Source: CAYPKW01 sp964411425 (GTDB lineage Bacteria > Pseudomonadota > Alphaproteobacteria > Dongiales > Dongiaceae). Taken from it: a stretch of DNA of 19,696 nucleotides. A program made the position numbers and the translations under genes. The notes beneath the pieces were generated by a model. The model was not told where the DNA came from. It searched no databases and worked only from the letters and a program-made list of their open reading frames with translations. The stretch lies in the NCBI GenBank assembly GCA_964411425.1, contig CAYPKW010000046.1, positions 1-19,696 of the forward strand. The letters run 5' to 3'. Shown here piece after piece: positions 7,301 through 14,356 of this stretch; within the stretch, counting starts at the first letter, position 1; every line of letters begins with the position of its first letter.

Positions 7301-8925
7301 GGGTTGGTGACCTGGCTGAAGTTCTCGCGGAAGAAGTGATGCAAGCCCCGGTAGCGGTCGGAGAGCACCGCCAAGGGCGTGTCGTCGCCCATCGAGCCGA
7401 CCGCCTCCCTGGCGTCCTCGACCATCGGCTGCAGGATGAGCTCGAGATCCTCGATCGTCATCCCCGCCGCCATCTGGCGCCGGCGCAGCTCGGCGCGATC
7501 GAGCGCCCGGGCGCGGCCCCGCTTCGACGCCTTCCCGATCAGGCTGTCGATGACGGTGATGTTCTTCACCCATTGGCCGAACGGCGCCGAGCCCGCCAGC
7601 AGGTCGACGAGCTCGCGCGGGTGGTAGAGGCGGCCCTCTGCGAGATCGACGGCGATCGTCTGGCCGGGGCCGAGCCGGCCCTTCTCGACGATGGCCGCCT
7701 CGTCGAGGCGCACCATGCCGGTCTCCGAGCCCGCCACCAGGAGGCCGTCGCCGGTGATGGCATAGCGCAGCGGACGCAACCCGTTGCGGTCCATGGCGGC
7801 GATCGCCCAGTTGCCGGCGAAGCCGCAGATCGCGGCCGGCCCGTCCCACGGCTCCATCACCGAGTTGCAGTAGCTGTAGAAGTCGCGGTGCAGCGGCGCC
7901 ATGGTGGCGCGCCCGGCCCAGCTGTCGGGGATCAACAGGCACTTCACCATCGGCAGGTTGCGCCCGACCCCCACCATCGCCTCGAACACGTTGTCGAGCG
8001 CCGCCGAATCCGAGCCGCCCGCCTGCACCACCGGCTTCAAGTCGCCCATGGCCTCGCCATAGACGGCGGTGGCCATGCGCGTCTCGTGCGCCTTCATCCA
8101 GTTGAGGTTGCCCTTCAAGGTGTTGATCTCGCCGTTGTGGGCGATGACGCGGAACGGCTGCGCCAGGTGCCAGGTCGGGAACGTGTTGGTGGAGTAGCGC
8201 TGGTGGTAGATGGCGAAGTTGGAGACGAAGCGCTGGTCCAGAAGGTCCGGATAGAACGCCGTCAGCTGCTCGGCCAGGAACATGCCCTTGTAGATGACGG
8301 ACCGGCAGGAGAGCGAGCAAATGTAGAAATCCTTGATCGCCTCCTCGATGACCGCCTTCTCGATGCGCCGGCGGATGACGTAGAGGTCGGTCTCGAACTT
8401 CTCCTCGTCCACGCCCAGGCTGTTGCAGATCATGATCTGCTCGATCTCGGGGCGGGTCGCGTTCGCCTTGTCGCCGACCGCCTCGACGTTCACCGGCACC
8501 TGCCGCCAGCCGAAGATGGTGTAGCCCCAGCCAAGGATCTCGCGTTCGACGATGACGCGGGCGCGCTCCTGGGCGGAAAGGTCGGTGCGCGGCAGGAACA
8601 CCATGCCGATGGCGAGCCGCGCGGGCCCGACGAGCTGGCCCACCCGGCGCACGTGGTCCTTGAAGAAGTCCTGCGGGATCTGCACGTGGATGCCGGCGCC
8701 GTCGCCGGTCTTGCCGTCGGCGTCCACGGCGCCGCGATGCCACACCGACTTCAGCGCCTCGATGGCCGCGTCGACCACCTGCCGGCGCGGCGCGCCGTCG
8801 ATGGCCGCGATGAGGCCGACGCCGCAGGCGTCGTGCTCGTCGGCCGGGTCGTAGAGGCCGTGCGCCGCAAGATGCGCGGCCTGCGCGCGCCAGCGGCGGA
8901 CGAAATCGAGGCCGGTTTCCGTCAT
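4387..8925 (-). CDS. gltB: Glutamate synthase (NADPH) large subunit
   Basis: The 1512-residue alpha subunit of bacterial GOGAT converts glutamine plus 2-oxoglutarate to two glutamates, using electrons from GltD, in ammonia assimilation. Domain order is canonical. A short propeptide precedes the class-II glutamine amidotransferase nucleophile Cys34 (DACGVG), which should become the mature N-terminus. A central domain follows, then the FMN-binding synthase domain with GAKSDSGEGGEDP and PGEGGQLPG. The 3Fe-4S cysteines are C1135-x5-C1141-x4-C1146, followed by PVGVC. The C-terminal glutamate synthase GXGXG beta-helix domain contains GNTVLYGATAGK and NSGALAVVEG. The ATG at 8925 is chosen because it leaves a normal-length propeptide and has GGAG eight nt upstream; the frame extends further upstream only through gltD sequence. 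It sits 5 nt after gltD, so the two are cotranscribed. All key residues checked are present. Confidence 0.97.
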   Translation of the reverse strand: MTETGLDFVRRWRAQAAHLAAHGLYDPADEHDACGVGLIAAIDGAPRRQVVDAAIEALKSVWHRGAVDADGKTGDGAGIHVQIPQDFFKDHVRRVGQLVGPARLAIGMVFLPRTDLSAQERARVIVEREILGWGYTIFGWRQVPVNVEAVGDKANATRPEIEQIMICNSLGVDEEKFETDLYVIRRRIEKAVIEEAIKDFYICSLSCRSVIYKGMFLAEQLTAFYPDLLDQRFVSNFAIYHQRYSTNTFPTWHLAQPFRVIAHNGEINTLKGNLNWMKAHETRMATAVYGEAMGDLKPVVQAGGSDSAALDNVFEAMVGVGRNLPMVKCLLIPDSWAGRATMAPLHRDFYSYCNSVMEPWDGPAAICGFAGNWAIAAMDRNGLRPLRYAITGDGLLVAGSETGMVRLDEAAIVEKGRLGPGQTIAVDLAEGRLYHPRELVDLLAGSAPFGQWVKNITVIDSLIGKASKRGRARALDRAELRRRQMAAGMTIEDLELILQPMVEDAREAVGSMGDDTPLAVLSDRYRGLHHFFRENFSQVTNPPIDSLRERRVMTLKTRLGNLGNVLDQDESQCRLLQLESPVLSTSEFQAMRAYMGASAVEIDCTFDAAGGDNALKDALAAIRRQAEDAVRGGPVHLVLSDEASGPARAAIPMILATGAVHTHLLRQQLRTFTSLNLRSAECLDVHTLAVLIGVGATTVNAWLAEAGIAERHRRGLFGALAFEDCVKRYKKALDDGLLKVMSKMGIAVISSYRGGCNFEAVGLSRTLVAEYFPDMQSRISGIGLAGIQQQAQSLHRRAWSNESIALPVGGFYKYREGGEAHAWDPTLIHTLQAAVATESYQTYKKFSEAAAGLPPVSLRDLLAFRQGRQPASIDEVESLTEIRKRFVTPGMSLGALSAEAHGTLNIAMNRIGAKSDSGEGGEDPRRYRPAPNGDNANSAIKQVASGRFGVTALYLNNCRELEIKIAQGAKPGEGGQLPGFKVTEEIARLRLATPGVSLISPPPHHDIYSIEDLAQLIYDLKQISPDARVCVKLVARSGIGTIAAGVAKAKADVILIAGHVGGTGASPQTSLKYAGIPWEMGLSEVHQVLTLNRLRHRVRLRVDGGIKTGRDVVIAAMLGAEEFGVGTASLVAMGCILVRQCHSNTCPVGVCTQDPALRAKFSGSPEKVVNLFSFIAEEVREILASLGCRSLNEAIGRTDLLEQVSRGAAHLDDLDLNPLLVTADPGEHPRYCTVDGRNEVPDTLDARMIEDARPLFQDGEKMQLQYNVRNTHRAVGARLSSLITRRFGMAVLRPDHLTVRLKGSAGQSLGAFAVQGVKLEVLGDANDYVGKGLSGGTVVVRPPPSSTLATEANAIIGNTVLYGATAGKLFAAGQAGERFAVRNSGALAVVEGCGSNGCEYMTGGVVVVLGPAGENFAAGMSGGMAFVYDADGTFPAYVNADSVVLQRLASAHWEDVLKDLVAEHARETQSRYAQGLLNDWAIERRRFWQVAPKEMLARLAHPLDDEAEAERA

Positions 8926-8930
8926 GTCCT

Positions 8931-10379
8931 TCACTCCGCCGCGACGGCGCGGGGCGCCGCGCGGGCCGCGAGATAGCCGTGGATATTCTCCGCCGCGTCG
9001 CGCCCGTCGCGGATCGCCCACACCACGAGCGAGGCGCCGCGCACGATGTCGCCGGCGGCGAACACGCCGGGGATACCGGTCATCATCGTCCGGCGATCGA
9101 TCTTCACCGTGCCCCAGCGATTGATACTTAGTTCGGGCGCGCCGAACAGCGCCGGCACGTCCTCGGGATCGAATCCGAGCGCCGCGATGACGAGATCGGC
9201 GGACAGCGTGAAATGCGCGTCCTCGATCGGGCGCGGGGTCTGCCGGCCGGTGGCGTCGGCGACGCCCAGATGGACGCGCTGGGCGCGCACCGCCGTCACC
9301 TTGCCCTCAGCATCGCCGACGAACGCCCCGGGCTGGGCGAGCCAGATGAACTCGACGCCCTCTTCCTCGGCGTGCTTCACCTCGCGGCGCGAGCCCGGCA
9401 TGTTCTCCCGATCGCGCCGGTACAGGCACTTGACCGAGCGGGCGCCCTGGCGCACCGCGGTGCGCACGCAGTCCATCGCCGTGTCGCCGGCGCCGATCAC
9501 CACCACTTTCTTGCCCGCGGCGTCGAGCCGCCCACTGTCGAAATCCGGCACCTCGTCGCCGAAACCCTTGCGGTTGCTGGCGATCAGGTAGTCGAGCGCC
9601 GGCACGATGTTGGCGAGGCCCACGCCGGGCGCCTGCAGCGGGCGCCCCTTGTACACGCCGCAGGCGATCAGCACCGCGTCGTGGCGCCGGCGCAGCTCCG
9701 CGAGATCGGCGTCGCGGCCCACCTCGAACTCGGTGGCGAAGCGCACGCCGGCGCGCACCAGCAAGTCGGCCCGCCGCCCCACGACGTGCTTCTCCAGCTT
9801 GAAGTTCGGTATGCCGTAAACGAGCAGCCCGCCGATGCGGTCGTGGCGGTCGTAGACCTGGACCCGGTAGCCGCGCCGGCGCAGTTCTTCGGCGGCGGCC
9901 ATGCCGGCCGGCCCGGCGCCGACGATGCCGACCGACCCACTAAGCTCGCGCGCCGGCTTCGCCGGCTTCACCCAGCCGCGCTCCCAGGCGGTCTCGGTAA
10001 TGAATTTCTCGATGGCCCCGATGGTGACCGTGCCGTGGCCCGCCTTCTCGATGACGCAGTTGCCTTCGCACAACTTGTCCTGCGGGCAAATGCGCCCGCA
10101 GATCTCGGGGAAGTTGTTGGTCGCCGCCGACAGCTCGTAGGCCTCCTCGAGCCGGCCCTCGGCGGCGAGCTTCAGCCAGTCGGGGATGTGGTTGTGCACC
10201 GGGCAATGCACCTGGCAGAACGGCACGCCGCATTGCGAGCAGCGCCCGGCCTGCTCGCCGGCATGGGCCGCGTCGTAGGCGCCGAAGATTTCGTCGAAGT
10301 CGCCGCGGCGCAAGTTCCCGTCGCGCTTGGCGGGCATCTCGGGCCCGAGCGTAACGAAACGCAGCATCTTGGCGCCCAT
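8931..10379 (-). CDS. gltD: Glutamate synthase (NADPH) small subunit
   Basis: The 482-residue beta subunit takes electrons from NADPH through FAD and passes them via iron-sulfur clusters to GltB. The N-terminal domain has two cysteine groups: C47-x2-C50-x4-C55-x3-C59 (CSQCGVPFCQVHC) and C94-x3-C98-x5-C104-x3-C108. The FAD Rossmann motif is IVGAGPAGM (152-160). The NADPH Rossmann motif is VVVIGAGDTAMD (292-303). The C-terminal flavin motif is GIPGVFAAGDIVRGASLVVWAI. The ATG at 10379 follows GAGGGGG with a 6-nt gap. It is the first gene of a gltD-gltB operon, the reverse of the E. coli gltB-gltD order. The 289-nt upstream region is shared with divergently transcribed uppP. Confidence 0.97.
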   Translation of the reverse strand: MGAKMLRFVTLGPEMPAKRDGNLRRGDFDEIFGAYDAAHAGEQAGRCSQCGVPFCQVHCPVHNHIPDWLKLAAEGRLEEAYELSAATNNFPEICGRICPQDKLCEGNCVIEKAGHGTVTIGAIEKFITETAWERGWVKPAKPARELSGSVGIVGAGPAGMAAAEELRRRGYRVQVYDRHDRIGGLLVYGIPNFKLEKHVVGRRADLLVRAGVRFATEFEVGRDADLAELRRRHDAVLIACGVYKGRPLQAPGVGLANIVPALDYLIASNRKGFGDEVPDFDSGRLDAAGKKVVVIGAGDTAMDCVRTAVRQGARSVKCLYRRDRENMPGSRREVKHAEEEGVEFIWLAQPGAFVGDAEGKVTAVRAQRVHLGVADATGRQTPRPIEDAHFTLSADLVIAALGFDPEDVPALFGAPELSINRWGTVKIDRRTMMTGIPGVFAAGDIVRGASLVVWAIRDGRDAAENIHGYLAARAAPRAVAAE

Positions 10380-10490
10380 GGAGGACCCCCTCAGCCCAAC
10401 GCCGCCGTCGAGACCGATAGGGCAGCATTTCTTCCCGACAGTGGGACTTCTATGCGACCCGGCGCCATCCTACCAGAAGAATCCACATAT

Positions 10491-10505
10491 AGTGTAAATA
10501 ACACT
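10491..10505. promoter_or_regulatory. Palindromic operator-like site AGTGT-aaata-ACACT
   Basis: A perfect 5-bp inverted repeat with a 5-nt AT spacer lies in the divergent region between gltD and uppP, immediately before a TATAAT box. Palindrome plus promoter placement suggests a repressor or activator site; the protein is unknown. The overlapping upstream 16 nt also partly resemble an NrdR box (12 of 16 by eye), but no nrd gene is nearby. Confidence 0.35.
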
Positions 10506-10509
10506 GTCC

Positions 10510-10515
10510 TATAAT
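10510..10515 (+). promoter_or_regulatory. Candidate -10 box (TATAAT) upstream of uppP
   Basis: A perfect TATAAT on the plus strand lies about 155 nt before the uppP start codon, in a locally AT-rich patch of otherwise GC-rich sequence. There is no good TTGACA at the usual distance; the -35 position is occupied by the AGTGT palindrome, which could indicate an activator-dependent or repressed promoter. Confidence 0.35.
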
Positions 10516-10668
10516 GACCGCCTGGAGCGCGCTCTATCCGTTGGCAGGTCGAGATTGCCGTCCAGGCGACTGGATCAGTACCGAAACGGATCTATTTTGC
10601 GCCCTGGGCCGGTCCCACGTGCAATGCTATCAAGCGCGGGCCGCCGAGGAGGCAAGGGTCCAATTCCA

Positions 10669-11475
10669 GTGTCGTTCACCCAGATCGTGGTCCTGGCCAT
10701 CGTCCAGGGCGTGACCGAGTTCCTGCCGATCAGCTCGTCCGGGCACCTCATCCTGGTGCCGGCGCTGACCGGCTGGCCCGACCAGGGGCTGGCCGTGGAC
10801 GTGGCGTCCCATGTCGGCACGCTGGCGGCGGTGCTCGTCTATTTTTGGCGCGACGTGCTCGACATGCTGCGCGGGGTCGTCGGGCTATTCAGCGGCCGGC
10901 GCGATGCCGGCGCCAGGCTCGCCGGGCTGCTCGTCATCGCCACCCTGCCGGCGCTGGCGGCGGGCTACGTCATGGACAGGTATTTCGTCGGCGACCTGCG
11001 CCACATGGCCGTCGTGGCCTGGGCGATGATCGGCTTCGCGGTGGTGCTCTATGTGGCCGACCGCACGGGATTGAATTTGCGCCGCATCGAGCATTTGCGC
11101 CTCGGCCACGTGCTGGCCATAGGCCTGGCGCAAACGCTCGCCTTCGTCCCCGGCACCAGCCGCTCCGGCATCACCATCGTGGCGGCGCGCCTGTTCGGCT
11201 TCGAGCGCACCGAGGCCGCCCGCTTCTCGTTCCTGTTGTCGATCCCGGCGATCGCGGCGGCCGGCCTGTGGAAGGGCTACGACCTGGCGGCGACGGCCGA
11301 CGCCGCCACCATCGGCGCGGCGCTGTGGACCGCCCTCTTCTCGGCCGTGGCGGGGTTCGCCGCGATCGCGGTGCTGATGCGCTGGCTTAAGCGCTACCGC
11401 TTCACGCCGTTCGTCTTGTATCGCCTGGCGCTCGGCGCCGTGCTGCTGTACCTCGTCTACGCGCGCGGCTACTGA
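10669..11475 (+). CDS. uppP: Undecaprenyl-diphosphatase (BacA/UppP family)
   Basis: Integral membrane phosphatase that converts undecaprenyl pyrophosphate to undecaprenyl phosphate, recycling the lipid carrier for peptidoglycan and other envelope polymers; overexpression confers bacitracin resistance in other bacteria. The 268-residue protein is almost wholly hydrophobic. Both signature motifs are intact: QGVTEFLPISSSGH (13-26) with the essential Glu17 and Ser/His, and PGTSRSGIT (161-169) with Arg165. GTG at 10669 is chosen because family members start just before the first signature and because AAGGG lies about 10 nt upstream (AGGAGG slightly further). The frame is open back to 10555, but those extra residues look like translated leader. 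Its 3' end overlaps the convergent NDUFA9-like gene by 7 nt. Confidence 0.95.
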   Translation: MSFTQIVVLAIVQGVTEFLPISSSGHLILVPALTGWPDQGLAVDVASHVGTLAAVLVYFWRDVLDMLRGVVGLFSGRRDAGARLAGLLVIATLPALAAGYVMDRYFVGDLRHMAVVAWAMIGFAVVLYVADRTGLNLRRIEHLRLGHVLAIGLAQTLAFVPGTSRSGITIVAARLFGFERTEAARFSFLLSIPAIAAAGLWKGYDLAATADAATIGAALWTALFSAVAGFAAIAVLMRWLKRYRFTPFVLYRLALGAVLLYLVYARGY

Positions 11476-12425
11476 GGCGGCGAAGCGTAGCGGCCGCCGC
11501 GCCGATATCGATCCATGTAGGTCGGCAGGATGACCTCGACCGGGGTCGGCTGGATGCCGAGCTCGGCCAGGCCCGGCGCCTCGCCGCCAGCCACATTGTC
11601 GCGGCGCAACAGCAGCACCTGGTCGCGCGTGAGCAGCGGGTTGGGCAGCAGCCCCAGCACGGCGCCTTGCAGCTCGGCGAGCGCGAAGGGCACCGGCAGC
11701 AGCAGGCGCCGCCGGCCGATCTCCCGCAGCAGTAGCAGGAGCAGCTCCTTGAAGGTGTAGACCCGCGGCCCGCCCAGTTCGTAAACGCGCCCGGCGTAGC
11801 TGCGGCCCGGCGGCGGGTCGCCGAGGAGGGCCGCGATCGCCTGCGCCACGTCGCCCACGTAGACCGGCTGAAAGCGGGTGGCGCCGCCGCCGATGAGCGG
11901 CAGCGCCGGCAACAGGGTGGCGAGTTTGGCGAAGCGGTTGAAGAAGTCGTCCTCCGGCCCGAACACGATGCTGGGGCGCACGATGCTGGCCTCGGGAAAG
12001 GCCGCCAGCACGGCGCGCTCTCCGGCCGCCTTGGAGCGGGCGTATTCGGCCGCGCCGGCCGGATCGGCGCCGATGGCCGACACCTGCACGAAGCGCTCGA
12101 CGCCGGCGGACTTGGCGAGCCGCGCGGCGCGGCCCGCTCCTTCCGCGTGCAGTGCCGCGAAGCGCTGCCTACCGCTCTCGAACAGGATGCCCACCAGGTT
12201 GACCACGGCGGTGGCGCCCGCCACCGCCGCCGCCACCGAGGCTTCGTGGCGCAGGTCGACCGTGATCGGCACGATCTGGCCGGGGTCGCCCATCGGCTTC
12301 AGATAGAGCGCCCGGTCCGGCCGGCGCACGCCGATGCGCACCAGCCAGCCCTGCTGCGCCAGGCGCCGCACCACGTAGCGCCCGAGGAATCCCGAGCCGC
12401 CGATCACCGCCGCCAAGCGCGCCAT
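11469..12425 (-). CDS. NDUFA9-like NAD(P)-binding oxidoreductase
   Basis: A 318-residue atypical short-chain dehydrogenase/NmrA-like protein of the family annotated as complex I NDUFA9 subunit family. An N-terminal Rossmann motif GGSGFLGRYVVRRL (9-22) binds the nucleotide. VVNLVGIL, then VERFVQVSAIGAD, then YARSKAAGE follow, the last giving the Y-x3-K pair of extended SDRs. Later come IVRPSIVFGPEDDFFNRFA and FQPVYVGDVAQAI, which are highly characteristic of this family. Mitochondrial NDUFA9 is a complex I accessory subunit that holds NADPH. The bacterial relatives are widespread in alphaproteobacteria, but their role, whether in quinone biosynthesis or complex I stability, is not settled. It starts at ATG 12425 and lies divergent to tRNA-Leu. 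A promoter inside 12426-12498 is likely but not clearly recognisable. Confidence 0.88.
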   Translation of the reverse strand: MARLAAVIGGSGFLGRYVVRRLAQQGWLVRIGVRRPDRALYLKPMGDPGQIVPITVDLRHEASVAAAVAGATAVVNLVGILFESGRQRFAALHAEGAGRAARLAKSAGVERFVQVSAIGADPAGAAEYARSKAAGERAVLAAFPEASIVRPSIVFGPEDDFFNRFAKLATLLPALPLIGGGATRFQPVYVGDVAQAIAALLGDPPPGRSYAGRVYELGGPRVYTFKELLLLLLREIGRRRLLLPVPFALAELQGAVLGLLPNPLLTRDQVLLLRRDNVAGGEAPGLAELGIQPTPVEVILPTYMDRYRRGGRYASPPQ

Positions 12426-12498
12426 CGTTTCGTCCAGCCGTTCCGCCGCCCACAGTTATAATCGACCCGGACGCGAACGACAGGGCCGAAATGGCGGG

Positions 12499-12526
12499 TT
12501 GACAATGGGTGGCCGACGGCCAAAAT
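12499..12526 (+). promoter_or_regulatory. Sigma-70-type promoter for tRNA-Leu
   Basis: A perfect TTGACA (12499-12504) is followed after 16 nt by CAAAAT (12521-12526, 4 of 6 to TATAAT). This places the start of transcription about 8 nt before the tRNA. It is the clearest promoter in the window and probably also serves the exonuclease gene downstream. Confidence 0.65.
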
Positions 12527-12540
12527 CCCGCACCTTCATT

Positions 12541-12627
12541 GCCCAGGTGGCGGAATTGGTAGACGCGCAGGTTTCAGGTACCTGTGGCCGAAAGGTCGTG
12601 GAAGTTCGAGTCTTCTCCTGGGCACCA
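12541..12627 (+). tRNA. tRNA-Leu (anticodon CAG)
   Basis: An 87-nt class-II tRNA with the long variable arm typical of leucine. Acceptor stem GCCCAGG (12541-12547) pairs with CCTGGGC (12617-12623), followed by discriminator A and an encoded CCA (12625-12627). The anticodon stem CAGGT/ACCTG encloses loop TTCAGGT with anticodon CAG at 12575-12577. The D arm contains AATTGGTAGACGC and the T loop GTTCGAGTC. It reads CUG codons, a major leucine codon in this GC-rich genome. The exonuclease gene begins 32 nt downstream with no visible terminator between. Confidence 0.97.
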
Positions 12628-12659
12628 GCCTCGCGTCCGGCGGGTGCGACGGGCGCGCG

Positions 12660-13283
12660 ATGAACATCGCGCTGCACCGCGGCGATCTGCCCAAGGGCCT
12701 CGGCTTCGGTCCGCTGGTCGCCGTCGATACCGAAACCATGGGCCTGCAGCCGGGCCGCGACCGGCTGTGCCTGGTGCAGCTTTCGGCGGGCGACGGCACC
12801 TGCCACGTCGTGCGGCTCCCGCCACGGCCGGCCGGCGGGCCGCACGAGGCGCCCAACCTCGTCCGTCTCTTGGCCGATGGCGCGACGACGAAGCTGTTCC
12901 ATTTCGCGCGTTTCGACGTCGCCATGCTGCGCCACCACCTCGGCGTCGTCTGCCGGCCGGTCTACTGCACCAAGATCGCCTCGCGGCTGACCCGGACCTT
13001 CACCGACCGGCATGGTCTCAAGGACCTGTGCAAGGACTTGCTGGGCGTCGATCTGTCGAAGCAGCAGCAGACCTCCGACTGGGGGGCCGGCGAGCTCACC
13101 CAGGAGCAGTTGCGCTACGCCGCCGGCGACGTGGCGCACCTGCACGCCATCAAGGTCAGGCTCGACGAGATGCTGGCGCGCGAGGGACGCGCCGAGCTGG
13201 CGGCGGCCTGCTTTCGCTTCCTGCCCGACCGGGCCGAGCTCGACCTCGCCGGATGGGCCGGGGTCGATATCTTCGAACATTGA
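12660..13283 (+). CDS. Short RNase D-like 3'-5' exonuclease
   Basis: A 207-residue DEDDy-family exonuclease of the DnaQ-like/RNase H fold. Motif I is VAVDTETMGL, with metal ligands D23 and E25. Motif II is FHFARFDVAML, with D86. Motif III is YAAGDVAHL, with Y153 and D157. All four acidic ligands and the tyrosine are present, so it should be active. At 207 residues it contains only the exonuclease domain and lacks the C-terminal HRDC domains of E. coli RNase D (about 375 residues), which is a common short form in alphaproteobacteria. RNase D trims 3' ends of tRNAs and small RNAs. Placement 32 nt after tRNA-Leu, with no terminator, suggests cotranscription. The upstream ribosome-binding site is weak (GGCGGG). 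It could be named rnd, but the short form is not orthologous over its full length. Confidence 0.92.
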   Translation: MNIALHRGDLPKGLGFGPLVAVDTETMGLQPGRDRLCLVQLSAGDGTCHVVRLPPRPAGGPHEAPNLVRLLADGATTKLFHFARFDVAMLRHHLGVVCRPVYCTKIASRLTRTFTDRHGLKDLCKDLLGVDLSKQQQTSDWGAGELTQEQLRYAAGDVAHLHAIKVRLDEMLAREGRAELAAACFRFLPDRAELDLAGWAGVDIFEH

Positions 13284-13331
13284 CCCTGGGCGCCGGCGGC
13301 GGGCATACTTTCGCCGCCGCGGCCGACGAGC

Positions 13332-13337
13332 GGAGGG
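13332..13337 (+). promoter_or_regulatory. Ribosome-binding site that fixes the kdsD GTG start
   Basis: GGAGGG lies 8 nt before GTG at 13346. The kdsD frame stays open for another 250 codons upstream, through the exonuclease gene and the tRNA, so this site and the family N-terminus decide the start. Confidence 0.7.
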
Positions 13338-13345
13338 TTGACGGC

Positions 13346-14356
13346 GTGACCGCCAAGCTGAAGACCGAGAGCGCAGCGCGCGAGTTGCCGGCGCCCGCCG
13401 GCGGGCTGGCATCGCTGCGCCGGGTGCTGGAGCACGAGGCGCGCGGCATCGCCATGTTGATGGGCGAGCTCGACGGCGTGTTGCCGGCTCTGGATGCGCT
13501 GGCCGGGGCGAGCGGTCGCGTGGTGGTCACCGGCATGGGCAAGAGCGGGCACATCGCGCGCAAGATCGCCGCCACGCTGGCCTCGACCGGCACGCCGGCG
13601 CTGTTCGTCCACCCGGCCGAGGCCAGCCACGGCGATCTTGGCATGATCGCGCCCGGCGACGCGGTCGTTGCGCTGTCCCATTCGGGCGACACGGCCGAGT
13701 TGGCCGACATCGTCACCTACACGCGCCGCTTCTCGATCCCGCTCGTCGCCGTGACCGGGCGGCGCGACAGCGCGCTCGCCGAGGCCGCCGATTACGCGAT
13801 CGTGCTGCCGCCGGCGCCCGAGGCCTGCCCCATGGGGCTCGCCCCCACCACCTCGACCGCCATGATGCTGGCGCTCGGCGACGCGATGGCGATCGCGCTC
13901 CTGGAGCGGCGCGGCTTCACGCCGTCCGACTTCCAGGCGCTGCATCCGGGCGGCATGCTCGGCCGCCGGCTGCTCCGGGTGGCCGACATCATGCATGGCG
14001 TGGCCGAGCTGCCGCTCATCGGCGGCGGCGCCCGCATGTCCGAGGCCATTCTGGTGATGACCGAGAAGACGTTCGGCTGCGTCGGCGTCACGGCCGGCGA
14101 TGGGCGGCTCGTCGGCATCGTCACCGACGGCGACCTGCGCCGCCACATGGCGGGCGACCTGTTGTCGCGGTCGGTGGACGCCGTCATGTCGAAGGCGCCG
14201 CGCACCATCGCGGCGCAGGCGCTGGCGGCCGAGGCGCTGGCGACGATGAACGGCCGGCCCGGCCAGCGGCCGGTCACCAGCCTGTTCGTGGTCGAGGCCG
14301 ACCGCCCGGTCGGCATCCTGCATATCCACGATTGCCTGCGGGCCGGCGTCGCATGA
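13346..14356 (+). CDS. kdsD: Arabinose-5-phosphate isomerase (KpsF/GutQ family)
   Basis: A 336-residue cytoplasmic isomerase converting ribulose-5-phosphate to arabinose-5-phosphate, the first dedicated step to Kdo for lipopolysaccharide. An SIS domain (about 45-185) holds VTGMGKSGHIARKIAATLASTG, the conserved HPAEASHGDLGM and LSHSGDTAEL. LAPTTSTAMMLALGDAMA and DFQALHPGGMLGRRL close the domain. Two CBS domains follow: VADIMHGVAELPLI...GIVTDGDLRRH (about 212-270) and VDAVMSKAPRTIAAQ...GILHIHDCLRAG (about 277-336). Length and order match the family norm. Its TGA overlaps the lptC ATG as ATGA, and lptC-lptA-lptB follow directly, which supports the lipopolysaccharide role over a sugar-alcohol (GutQ) role. 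Confidence 0.95.
   Translation: MTAKLKTESAARELPAPAGGLASLRRVLEHEARGIAMLMGELDGVLPALDALAGASGRVVVTGMGKSGHIARKIAATLASTGTPALFVHPAEASHGDLGMIAPGDAVVALSHSGDTAELADIVTYTRRFSIPLVAVTGRRDSALAEAADYAIVLPPAPEACPMGLAPTTSTAMMLALGDAMAIALLERRGFTPSDFQALHPGGMLGRRLLRVADIMHGVAELPLIGGGARMSEAILVMTEKTFGCVGVTAGDGRLVGIVTDGDLRRHMAGDLLSRSVDAVMSKAPRTIAAQALAAEALATMNGRPGQRPVTSLFVVEADRPVGILHIHDCLRAGVA

Noticed and set aside
4423..8976. A 1517-codon open frame on the plus strand opposite gltB
   Set aside because: GltB is certain from its motifs. The antisense frame is a by-product of strong GC bias at third codon positions, giving Arg/His/Ala/Gly-rich sequence with no recognisable domain.
10541..10559. Sigma-54-like promoter TTGGCAGGTCGAGATTGCC upstream of uppP
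   Set aside because: There are 12 nt between the GG and GC dinucleotides, where functional -24/-12 promoters need 10. Such spacing changes normally abolish activity.
10514..10714. Small 66-codon frame starting right after the TATAAT box
   Set aside because: No ribosome-binding site, no recognisable protein, and it runs out of frame into uppP.
12541..12660. tRNA-Leu as an integration site for a mobile element
   Set aside because: No integrase, no duplicated tRNA 3' end, and the downstream genes are core genes in the usual order.
12584..13345. Long upstream extension of the kdsD frame
   Set aside because: It runs through tRNA-Leu and the exonuclease gene in another frame. The family N-terminus and GGAGGG support the GTG at 13346.
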